DNA of 64,000 nt from Setomelanomma holmii (Eukaryota > Ascomycota > Dothideomycetes > Pleosporales > Phaeosphaeriaceae), in contig ML978157.1 of the NCBI GenBank assembly GCA_010015745.1, forward strand, positions 39,713 to 103,712, in the 5' to 3' direction. The notes beneath the pieces were generated by a model. The model did not search any database. It saw only the letters and a program-made list of their open reading frames with translations, and was not told where the DNA came from. Position numbers and translations under genes: made by a program. Positions within the stretch are counted from its first letter, which is position 1, and each line of letters begins with the position of its first letter. Positions 31,268-41,023 of this stretch are shown one piece after another.

Positions 31268-32113
31268 TTAGGTCTGCCTCTTCCTCTTGGCACCCTTCTT
31301 TTCGCTGTAAAGAACGTATTCCTCCATACGCTCCACTGACTCTTCGACAACTTGCTTGTGTCCTGCCAATGCCGACCTTCTGACCATCACATCGATCAGG
31401 AACTGCTTAGGATACCTTAAGAATGATGGAATATTATGCACATCTGCAGCGCAGAAGATATCGGCGAAGAATTGTCGCAGAGTTATGGAGTTACTAGCGC
31501 GTGTGTACACGTACTTCACTTCCTCTAGGACAAAATCACTGTTTGCTGTCCAGCGGCGGAACCGACTCCGGTTTGTCTCGGATTTCTGGATGAGCGATAA
31601 ATGTTCCCTGACGTAGATGGCAAGGTGACACACGACGTCTTCGCAGAGACGAACGTTATTGTATGTCAATCCGAACATGTAAAGTTCGATCATGGGTACG
31701 TGGCTACCTGCATCGTAGCGTTCGTAGGCAATTGGGAATATAGGTCGGAAAGAAGACTCCGAATGGTCCTCAGCTCCTAATCTGAGCCACTTTACGAACA
31801 ATCGATGGTATGCATAGTGACATTGTTGAGCTCGATGGTCCGATCTGCCGAATGTAATCTTTCGGCACAATCGGCGCAGTTGACGAATCCCAAGGCTCTT
31901 TGCTCGAGAAGGGCTTCGGTGATATGGTAGGTTTTGGTAGTTTCCTTTTCGGTGATATGGTAGGTTTTGGTAGTTTCCTTTTCGGTGATCTTGAACTGAA
32001 CGACGCTAGCTTGAGCCCTGTGTCATGCTCAGAAGGATTGACACGCTACGTTGATGCTTCGAAACTTACGGAACGGTCGAGCCAAACATCTTGATGGTGT
32101 TTCCGTCTGCCAT
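31268..32113 (-). pseudogene. BTB-like gene with one frameshift and an 11-codon duplication
   Basis: Exon 1 (32113-32070) encodes MADGNTIKMFGSTV and is joined by a 52-nt intron to exon 2 at 32017. Exon 2 reads PAQASVVQFKITEKETTKTY, then EALLEQRALGFVNCADCAER and ELNNVTMHTI before meeting a TAA. From about 31800 the next frame continues LFVKWLRLGAEDHSE through MFGLTYNNVRLCEDVV and YPKQFLIDVMVRR to the stop at 31268. A single-base indel near 31800 explains this; an assembly error is also possible because the rest is clean. If the frame were restored, the product would be near 280 residues. The 33-base in-frame duplication is listed separately. Confidence 0.7.
31915..31980 (-). repeat. 33-bp in-frame tandem duplication
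   Basis: Two identical 33-base units (31915-31947 and 31948-31980) plus a 9-base partial. They encode ITEKETTKTYH twice within the BTB-like gene. Perfect identity points to a recent event. Confidence 0.93.
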
Positions 32114-32452
32114 GATGGATGTTGCTGATCGATGAATGGCAAGGTGGTGGCGACAAGGCTGTTATGTAGTCGAAGTCACTCCTTGTAGATCAAGTAAGAG
32201 GAAGTTCTTGAGGTGATATTGCTGCAGTAAATCAAACGTCCCGGTGGGAGTGGGTCCTGGCGACGAAGACGATGGCTTCTAACTCGCTACATTCGGCATG
32301 TGCGAGTGAGTGCTGCCTTTACCCGAGCACCTTTTGTGAAGTCGTGCTATAACTACCGCTGAAAATTTGGTTGTCCTCTCTCGACAGTACTCTCCTTCAA
32401 GAATTGGACCACCACACTGAAAACTCCCAAGCATCCAGTGTCCACCGTCCAT
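32114..32452. other. Divergent spacer between two BTB-like genes
   Basis: These 339 bases lie between divergent starts and presumably hold both promoters. No gene is visible. Confidence 0.4.
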
Positions 32453-33189
32453 GGCACTACCATTGTCGTCAGACGCTCGCCAGCCAAGGTGAGTATATCG
32501 AAAGACGTTTTCAAGTCCTGTACTGATTTAATCTAGGGCCTTTGCTCGTGGTGGGAGTATTGTAGATGTAAACATCGGACCCTATAAAGTCAAGTACGCC
32601 ATACATAAAGCGCTGTTAACCGAATACTCGGAGTACTTCAAGCGAGCGCTCAATGGTCAGTGGAAAGAGGCGCAAGAAGGCGTAGTCAGTCTTGACGACG
32701 TGAAATGTCGTGTTTGTAAGTCCATTCAGTTCGCTATGCAGCATTGCGATGTTGATGGTAGCAGTTCAGATATTTGTCAAGCGGCTCTACACAGCTCAAT
32801 TGCCTGAGGCGGAAGACTGGGTTTCGCCAACGATATTGCAAGTAGCTATGGTTGATGCTTGTGCCTTGGCGGATCGGATTGTCTCTCCGGCGTTCGACAG
32901 AGCCTTTAGGAGCAAAATCGTTACCTGCTCAGTCAATAGCAGCAAACCGCCTGCCTATGCAACCATCATCTCGGCATTCGACATCCTGCCACCGCAAGAT
33001 CCAATCCTTAGGCTGCTGGTCGACTCACACTGCCATAGATATAAAGAAGCAGACGATCTCGAGGATGAGGAAGAACTCGAGCTTCGTGATCAGCTCCCGC
33101 ACGAGTTCTTAGTACGCACGATGATTCGATATAGCAGGATTGGTTCCACTTTGTTCTTGCGGCAACTGAAAGCCAGCGACTACCACTAG
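32453..33189 (+). CDS. BTB/POZ domain protein, intact
   Basis: The only clearly undamaged member of the cluster. Three exons (32453-32490, 32537-32715, 32765-33189) with introns of 46 and 49 nt give 213 residues. The BTB core is GGSIVDVNIGPYKVKYAIHK, EYSEYFKRALNGQWKEAQEG, VVSLDDVKCRVFQIFVKRLY. The following helical part includes VDACALADRIVSPAFDRAF and a C-terminal DPILRLLVDSHCHRY and LPHEFLVRTMIRYSR, parallel to the VDLHCYY and FLVDVM segments of the other loci. There is no kelch, zinc finger or other second domain. The function is unknown; such short BTB-only genes are greatly expanded in Dothideomycetes. Confidence 0.78.
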
Positions 33190-34986
33190 CATGGTTCTGA
33201 TGAGGAGCGGGCAGCATGCCAAGATCGACAGACATTGTCAGGGTCGGTTCTTGCCAAAGGATTGTGAGGAGAGTGTTTCGTGAAGGAGTCTGGAAATTTT
33301 CTCATCACAACTCTAGCAGAGCTCGAGCACGACTGAGCGAGCAGGATCTGAGACAAAAAGAGGCCAAACACCATGGAGATGAGACGGACCCCCAAGTTCC
33401 CCGCATCGCAATATACACCAACTCGATGGCGCTTGCCAAGTCTGGGCATTGCACATAGATCTTCCGTATGGCCATCGAGACCTTGCGATCGTCTGAGGTA
33501 TCTTATCGTCGTGCGCAATCAAGACTTGCTAAGCTGCAACCCAAGTTTAGCAATGGAATCACTTCTTTCTTCCAAGCTCTTTCTCTTCAGGGTCGCTCCT
33601 TGATATGGACGGAAGGTTGGGTGGAAGTGCATGCCGGGACTTGTGCCATTCATTTCAAGGATTGACGTGTCGCTACCATTGCTTGCTCCGTATTGAAGGT
33701 TGTGATTATCTCGCGATTCATGACTCTCGAGAAGTCACAGCCTACGGGAGAGATGATAAACCATTAGTGGGGCACCTGCTGTGTCACGGGACTCGTCGGT
33801 AGAACTGCGCCCGACCTATCGCCCGTTATCGTTCGCAATAAATGAGACCTGCGATTGCGCTCATTATCCTCAATCTACCCCTCGTGGTCGCTGCCGGTTA
33901 AAGTCACATGGTAGTACGTACTCCATCCTCGATGCCGAGCCTTTCTACCATCAGTGAGGTTGTTTCAGACGCAAAATTTGTTCGCTGAGAGTGGTGGAGT
34001 TGGTTGCAATCACACAGAGAATACGTCCAAAATCTCCTAATGCATGCAACCACAACGGGCCAAGAGATGCTCGCTTTCCGCCAATTCATCTGCTCTCAGC
34101 GATCTGATGCGCAAGAAGAGGAAAGAGCGCTGTGGAACGCGCCTTCTTCGAGCATCCCGCTGGGTCGTTATTTCCGCATGTGTCAAGCGAACCTTCCGTT
34201 CGGGTAGGGCTGCAGTTCATCAGTGAGAACTTATCTTCGCCGCAACAATCTCGATTCACTCCAACCGCTGAATCTGCCTCTGTGCGACATACAGAACTCC
34301 TGCCCAGTCTCATGAACGCAAGCGAACTCGCTTATGCTTCAATTCTCTTGTGTTTGCGAGTCTCGACGTGAAGGCTGTTCCCTCGGAGGTTGCCTGAAGT
34401 CTCGGTACTCGCGAGGATGTCACTTGTCGAGGCTTGAAGGCGCTATTCTCCACCAATCCCCCGCATCGAGGGCGCTCCATGCTCCCCTCGGTCCCAGCGA
34501 CCCGTCAGCAATCTCTCCAGCGGGCTCATGGCAATGTAGCATCTCGCTTGGCGCACAAACAATTGAGTGAATGTGCCCGGCCTAATTGGTGCGAAATTGC
34601 GGTGCACTAGCGATCGTATGAGAAGCCGACGGATAAATTGTAACCCCAGCAGTCGGCGGGCGTACCACGGTTCCCGCCCTGGCCCGCTTGCACTCAACTG
34701 CCCCGAGACATGCGACGTCTAGTGCCCATTCTAACGGCGTATCCACTGTCCAGCCATACGACGGCTTTTGAGCACACAAACGCGCGGGTTGTACGGAAGC
34801 TTGGTGCTTCCATCTGGCCAGGATATGGTGCTATCTTGCTATCAATCTCCATACGCACGGCGATCGGACCCTGCCCTTGTTTTATACCCTATTCCACAGC
34901 GAGCCCACGGCGTCCACTTGTCCTGAGGCGTTTGAATTTCTCCATTCACAGCCCCACTAGCCGGATCCTGTCGCGACTGCACGGAG
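33190..34986. other. Intergenic region upstream of the QutR-like gene
   Basis: No supported gene in 1.8 kb. Frames on both strands overlap without any recognisable motif. The CT-rich last few hundred bases may belong to the promoter of the next gene. Confidence 0.45.
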
Positions 34987-35133
34987 ATGGTAGCGACAGC
35001 CGTGGGAGAAAGCCAGTTGCATACCGCCCGACGCATCCTCGCCGAACTCCAGTCCCGCATCAACGGCTTCAACACCTACGGCTAGCTACTGCCTTGTATT
35101 GCGCACGACTCTGCGTCCGCCCGCCTGCCGCTC
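34987..35133 (+). other. Open 5' extension of the QutR-like frame, interrupted by TAG
   Basis: ATG 34987 is in frame with the downstream gene. The 49 codons read like coding sequence (RRILAELQSRINGFNTYG, then LLPCIAHDSASARLPLM) but contain one TAG at 35083-35085. Either translation starts at 35134, or the stop is a mutation, or the segment holds an intron (a GT at 34990 and the TAG as acceptor would give 96 nt, without a clear branch site). Confidence 0.35.
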
Positions 35134-37173
35134 ATGGCGACCATGGTACAGTCTGGAAGCGTCCTCACCTCGCATCTGAAGGAGGGCGCAGTCATTGATG
35201 TCCAGGAGATACCCAGCGGCGACCGGCCTGCGCTCTTGATCCTCCACAATGAGGGCGAGGAAGACATAGTCGGCGTTTTCGCCGATGTTCTGGGACAGAA
35301 GTGGGAGTCGACATCAACGGTACAGGACGCGAAGGCAGGAACGCCATCGACCATATACGGCCTGAGTAATGCGCATGCCGGGGTACAGCTTGAGAATTGG
35401 GACCGCTCGCGGTTACTGATCAACACGCACCGCGTGGACGGAGGATACGAGCTGGACGAGGCCCTCACCGACGCATGCGACTACGAATACCTCTACACAA
35501 AGTCCACCTTCTTCCGGCGGGACGTTTCGCGATTCCTGTCTTTCATACTGGGACAGATTGGCCCTCACCGGGACCTGACAAAGAAGGCGCGGACAACCCT
35601 CATATCCACGACGTTTCCCGATGTACACGCGGCGCTACCGAACCTGGACATACTGTCTGTAGGCGCAGACGCGATCGAGATCAGGGTAGACTTACTCAAA
35701 GAGCCACTGCCAGACGGAAGTGTCAGCAAAATTCCAAGTTTGAAGTATGTTGGAGAGCAGTTAATGATGCTGCGACAACGCACAGAGCTTCCAATAATAT
35801 ACACAACACGTTGTACAAGGGAAAATGGCCGGTTTCCCATGGATGATCCAGGCCTGTTCTACAAGTATCTGGCGCGCGCCATACAATGGGGATGCGAGTA
35901 CATTGACGTGGAACTGTGGCTGCCGGAGGAGATTAGAAGGAAGCTGGCTGAAAATAAGGGCTGCAGTAAAATCATCTCGGCGTTCCACGACTTCTCCGGC
36001 ACGTTCAAGTGGACCGCACCTGAAACACAAACACTTTTCGAACAAGGGGCCAAGTATGGAGACATTGTTAAAATGTACGCACTTGTCAGCTCCATGCAGG
36101 AAAATTACGAGCTTGAGTATTTTCGGTCGACGATTCAAGCCATGTACCCGCATCCTCCCTTCTCTGGCTTGAACATGGGCCCAATGGGCCAATTGTCAAG
36201 AACGATGAACAAGATCTTCACCCCAATCACACATCCGCTGCTGCCGTTGATAGCAGCGCCCGGTCAATTGAGTGCTGCCGAGATTAATGCAGCGTTACAC
36301 ACCATGGGACAAGTACCCAAGCAGGACATATACGGTATCGGGAGTTTCCGGTCGACTTCGCAGGCAATGTTTTTCGAGAAATGCTTCAATGAGCTTAGCT
36401 TGCCGCACTCGTTCAAGTTTGCAGAAAGAGCACCGAAAGCGTCAGTGGAACATATACTCCGACTTCCTAACTTTGGAGGAGCGTATATCAACCCACCATT
36501 AGCTGCCTCCGCGCCCTACCTACCGTCGCTGTCAAATGCAGCGCGAGCAATTGGACAAGTCGATACGGTCTTGGTACGCCCAGGAGCGAGCAACGCCTCG
36601 TTCATTGGAGATAACACCAGATGGAAGGGCATTCGGGCAACATTGACCCGCGACTTTGTTCCTTCAGCATACAGTGGGCAGGCAGCGTTGTTGCTTGCAA
36701 GCAGCGAGGCAGATGCATCAGCGTCAATATTTGCACTGAAAAACTTGGGTATCGGCCCAATATACACAATTGGCTTCAAGTCACACGGGCCCCTGTCCAC
36801 TGACGTACAGCCGGTGCGGTCCGTCGAGGACGTCAAGCGGCTAGAGCAGCCGTTTGTTATCATCTCGGCGCTGCCCGCTGACAAGTCACTTTTGGTGGTG
36901 CCCCTGTTGAAGCACTACAGGGTGGACGGAAGGAATGGCAACACCAATGGACATGGGCTTGCAGCAACAAAGCCTGCAGGCAAAGTGTTTGTCGACTTGG
37001 CCAGCGGGCCCCGAAGAGCTGACCCGCTGAGCATCGCAACGTCCGCAGGATGGACGGCATACGGCATCGCTGACGTCTCAGCGTGGACCACAGTAGAGAC
37101 CATCAGACGTCTCGTTGGTCAGAACGTATGCTATGATTTCGTGCGTTTAGCATCTGGGAGGGGTCTTTTCTAG
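35134..37173 (+). CDS. QutR-like protein: dehydroquinase-like plus inactive shikimate dehydrogenase-like domains
   Basis: The 679-residue frame resembles the C-terminal three fifths of AROM, as do the quinate-pathway repressors QutR/qa-1S. A type I dehydroquinase-like domain spans about residues 150-380. It keeps EIRVDLL, the His of SAFHDFSGT and the Lys of GDIVKMYAL, equivalents of the catalytic His143 and Lys170 of the E. coli enzyme. A shikimate dehydrogenase-like domain follows (about 400-679). Its NVTxPxK loop is GGAYINPPLAAS without the catalytic Lys, and GDNTD is GDNTRWKG, so dehydrogenase activity should be lost. Residues 20-110 may be the rest of a shikimate-kinase-like domain, with ILHNEGEEDIVG where a P-loop would be; this is uncertain. 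A regulatory role is inferred. The next gene encodes a Zn2Cys6 factor, but no quinate enzymes are nearby. Confidence 0.75.
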   Translation: MATMVQSGSVLTSHLKEGAVIDVQEIPSGDRPALLILHNEGEEDIVGVFADVLGQKWESTSTVQDAKAGTPSTIYGLSNAHAGVQLENWDRSRLLINTHRVDGGYELDEALTDACDYEYLYTKSTFFRRDVSRFLSFILGQIGPHRDLTKKARTTLISTTFPDVHAALPNLDILSVGADAIEIRVDLLKEPLPDGSVSKIPSLKYVGEQLMMLRQRTELPIIYTTRCTRENGRFPMDDPGLFYKYLARAIQWGCEYIDVELWLPEEIRRKLAENKGCSKIISAFHDFSGTFKWTAPETQTLFEQGAKYGDIVKMYALVSSMQENYELEYFRSTIQAMYPHPPFSGLNMGPMGQLSRTMNKIFTPITHPLLPLIAAPGQLSAAEINAALHTMGQVPKQDIYGIGSFRSTSQAMFFEKCFNELSLPHSFKFAERAPKASVEHILRLPNFGGAYINPPLAASAPYLPSLSNAARAIGQVDTVLVRPGASNASFIGDNTRWKGIRATLTRDFVPSAYSGQAALLLASSEADASASIFALKNLGIGPIYTIGFKSHGPLSTDVQPVRSVEDVKRLEQPFVIISALPADKSLLVVPLLKHYRVDGRNGNTNGHGLAATKPAGKVFVDLASGPRRADPLSIATSAGWTAYGIADVSAWTTVETIRRLVGQNVCYDFVRLASGRGLF

Positions 37174-38134
37174 CATAGTAACGCAATCAAGCATGTTGAA
37201 GAAATTGCTGTGACGTGACCCGCCGGTCATTTCAGAATATGCTGTGTGATGATTGTGATGGAGAAACCGGGCGGCATGGTAATCGGCTTCTGTGCCCTGG
37301 GAACCATGGCCGTCAGCCCATGGCTCGCCAATGGCTGGCAGCAGGGCGAGACAGCGCCAGGTATCGCGGGTCGTTCGAGATGACGGGACCTCGTGGGCGC
37401 TGCGTCCATGTGCAAGGCCGGCGCACGGCTGCACGCTCGCACCACACGGTGGCTGCAGGAAAGCCGTCTCGATTGGCCTGTCTGCGAACCCCAGGTTTTC
37501 CAGAACGAGAGAAGACGTCTTCCGGCGCTACAAGGCGCGCTATGCCCTAGGCGGCCGGCTGCGTGCAACGGACTGCAATTTAACGCCCCAAATTGCAACA
37601 AGCCCTGGAAGGCCAGGGTGAAAGAACCGAGGTGCCCCAGCGCAGCGGCCGCTGTCGCTAGCACTGAGCATGACTGATTTCTGCGATTCGGCTCTAGACA
37701 GCCACCCCAGCGCCCTCATGATTGTCACGCTCTGCTGCCCTCTCCGCTCGTCCCGCCGGCCTAGCATCGTACTCGAAAATAGGTAATGTATCTTGCTTCT
37801 GCTCGGCTCAACGGTGGCAGCGCTCTGCCGCACTCTGATAGCCCGAGATCGTCGTCACGCGGTCCCCCAGTCTAACAGCGCTGCTCTCCAGCATTGCCTC
37901 GCCGACGCACCAACTGAATCGTATCGGAGTGGGCGCGAGCTCCCGCAGATGCTCATCAAGCCTGGTCGTCCGTGTGCGCCCTCCCCTGCCCGGCTCCACT
38001 GGCAAAGGCCTTAATTTGAACCTACATTGCACGCCGTGCATAGTCAGTGCTTTCTTATTCCTAACGACCTGTTCACGCTCCACGCTTGCTTCCCGCCAGA
38101 CGATGCCGTTTGTCTTTTCGTCGACTGCGCTGCA
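37174..38134. other. Intergenic region between QutR-like and Zn2Cys6 genes
   Basis: About 960 bases in which no frame has a recognisable motif. It probably contains the 3' end of the QutR-like gene and the promoter of the regulator, whose leader is CT-rich. Confidence 0.45.
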
Positions 38135-41023
38135 ATGTCTACCGAGGTCTCGCAGTCACTGGCAGCCGCAATGTCGAGACCTCAGATTGGCATCGACCGT
38201 CTGCCAGCCCGCCGTGTCTCGAACGAGCCGCGTGAGGCCATGAACTGCAAGAGCTGCCGCAAGCGAAAGGTACTTTGCCCACAACGTCCTCTTGTCTGCC
38301 GCTAACATGGTGTTTCAAGATCAAATGCAATCGCACACGCCCGACCTGCGAAGCTTGTCAGGTGTTCAACTGCCCGTGTATATACGGTATGCTCGACCGT
38401 TAAGCGCCACCAGACGCCTCAGATGACGAGCTGACCTCTTGTTGCAGACGCCGTGCCGAAGAAACGAGGACCCAAGACCGACGTTCTCGAAGCTCTGCTG
38501 AAGCGTGTTGATGGTCTTGAGAAGCGGCTGCACACGGAGGGCAAGAGCGATGACCTCTCCGACTTCGACCCCTCCACCACACAAGACGTAAACACCGACT
38601 CCAACGGTTCCAATGCGTCACCATCACAGGCACGACATCCAATTGACATTGCACCGAACCACGCCGGCGCCACGAACCATGTAGCCCAATTGATGTCGCC
38701 AATTGAGCCTAGGTACGATGACATTCGCCCCCGCACCTGCCTCGTGACGCTGCTAACAGTAGACAGCGTACAAACACCGGGACTTTCACCCGAACTTCTC
38801 TTGGACACCTACTTCGCCAGACTGCACGGCAAGCCCTATTATATTCTGGATGAAGCAACGACCAGGCAGCGACTGCAGGCCAATCAGCTACCTGGACACT
38901 TAGCCTACGCTATATATGCTGTGGCATCCAGGTACGCTGCATCTCCCACGTCTTCGAAGTTCAATTAAGCTTACGATCCCAGATATGCACCACATTTCGG
39001 GGGATATGCCTCGGCTGTTCAGATCGGCCAGGGATATGCGCGCCGCGCCCGACTAGAGCTCGACATTGACGAACCCTCCATTGAAGGACTGCAGACACTT
39101 ATGCTGCTGTCTCAAGCGAGCTTTCAATTAGGCAAAGGAAAGAGGACGTTCATGCTGCTGAGTATGCTAAGGTGACACCACATGCGAGCATTTTGCTAAC
39201 TAGTTTCAAGCTTCCGCAATCAGCATGGCGTTCGCACTCGATCTGCATCGCGAACTGCCAACCAGCATGAAGGTCACGGCTGCTGAACGCGAAGGCCGAC
39301 GTCGACTTTTCTGGTCCTGTTACCTAATGGACCGGTTCGCAGCCACCGGCTCCAAGCGCCCGTCCCTTGTTGCAGATGAATCCATTGTGCTTCGCCTGCC
39401 TAGCTGGCAGCTGCATCCGGGCGCGATCCTGCTCGAAGGAGACTATTTTCCTAATGGATGTAATCTGCAGTACATGGGTGGCACCGGGAAAGGTGGGCAA
39501 GGCAGCATGGGTATGCTGATCGGCATATCAAGAATCCTGGGAATTACCAACCGCTACCTCGCAGCTGGCGGCGTGAAAGGCGACTCCCACTTTCCGTGGC
39601 ACTCACTTTCGAACCTATCTAAAATACGTCAAGAACTCGACATCTGGGCCTCAGAAACGCAGGATACGTTTACTTCAATCGAAGCGCTGTTTGGCCAGCC
39701 CGACAGTGCGATTTTGGTCCTCAGCAAACTGGTTTACCACCTGATACATTGCCTGATATACCGGCCCTTTTTGCCGGTGGACCTTGCCGAGCTGTCCAGC
39801 ACCTCACAACATCAGCCCTGGCAGATAGAAGCGACGAACCTATGCTTCCTGCACGCGAATGCAATCGCCGAACTGGTCGAGATAGGCAGCGCATCCTCCA
39901 TCATTGATTGGCCGGCTTTTGTCGGCTATTGCTTGAGCACGGCGGGCACTATCCATGTACATGGAGCACACTATCCTGGAAGGGAAGGCGAGGTGTTCTC
40001 GGTCAGCGCTGAATTTCTCTCGCGGGAAATGCAGCAGCTTTCCGAGCTGCGCTGCCTCTGGGCAGGGGTACAACATCAACGGGACACACTGCAGACCATC
40101 TACGGATGCCATACTGAGCTCGTCAAGTCACTTGCGAGTAATCCGATGCGCTATGCTCCAGTCTTCCAATTGGAAGACTTCTTCGACAGGTACCCAGGAC
40201 ATGTTTTCGACGGAGCTCATGTCACCTTTCTCGACATCCCTTTAGAATCGATCCATGACAGGTAGGAGTTAGTTCGCTTGCTAGTAGGCTCAGGATGCTA
40301 ATACGCCTTAGTTTGGCGACCTATAATATCGAGCAGCGCAACAACATGTACATGAGTAGTGGTATCGTTGGAAACACACAACCCTACCAGCAACATTCCC
40401 TGCCGTCGCAACACCCACAATACAGCAATGGGCACCCGAACAAGAAACGAAGATCAACCGCAGCGACAAAGTCATCTGTACAGTCACAACCTCCGCCGCT
40501 ACCGACACCCACTTCAGCAACGCACCCGCCTGTCATACGCGAATCCAGGCCCTCTGATGCTGGTAATTCGGACACGAATTCGAACCCCAGTCCCGGCAAC
40601 ACAAAAGCCAGCCTCCTCACTAACTCCTCAATACCTCCCTTCACAACACCACCAAATAATGGTGCTCTGAATCTACCACATGCCAATGGCAATGGTGCGG
40701 GCCTTACCATGCCATTCAGCCCCAACTTCTCCTTTTCGCCACTTCCGCAGTTTGCAAGTCTAGCGCCTTCGCCGGTTCCTCGCGCAGCGAACATAAATAC
40801 CCAGGATCACTCGGTGATACATTTCGACCCTATGCTAAGTATGCCTACCCCATACGATCAGCAACCCACACCCGGCGCAGGAAGCACGTCAGGCGCATCG
40901 GTGCACACAGATCCGGACAGCAAGGATCCGTTCCTCAGTTTGCTTGAGCAACTTGCAGAGAACGAAGTCAGCCGCGGCGGGCCTAGCGAGTTAGATTTCT
41001 TTCTCAGTGGTCAAAGTGGCTAA
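38135..41023 (+). CDS. Zn2Cys6 fungal transcription factor with Fungal_trans domain
   Basis: Nuclear DNA-binding regulator. Six exons (38135-38269, 38320-38386, 38448-38931, 38983-39161, 39211-40261, 40312-41023) with introns of 49-61 nt give 875 residues. The zinc cluster is CKSCRKRK (end of exon 1) joined to [20 protein letters not shown], Cys 38, 41, 48, 55, 58 and 65, spacing x2-x6-x6-x2-x6. A linker [11 protein letters not shown] and a coiled coil [13 protein letters not shown] follow, as in the Gal4 class. The middle-homology domain lies at about 180-560, with [12 protein letters not shown] and [16 protein letters not shown]. The C-terminal 250 residues are rich in Ser, Pro, Asn and Gln and end in an acidic stretch, a likely activation region. 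The target pathway is not evident; the QutR-like neighbour is suggestive only. Confidence 0.88.

Noticed and set aside
35134..41023. A quinate-utilisation gene cluster
   Set aside because: Only a QutR-like protein and a Zn2Cys6 factor are present; no quinate dehydrogenase, catabolic dehydroquinase, dehydroshikimate dehydratase or permease is nearby.
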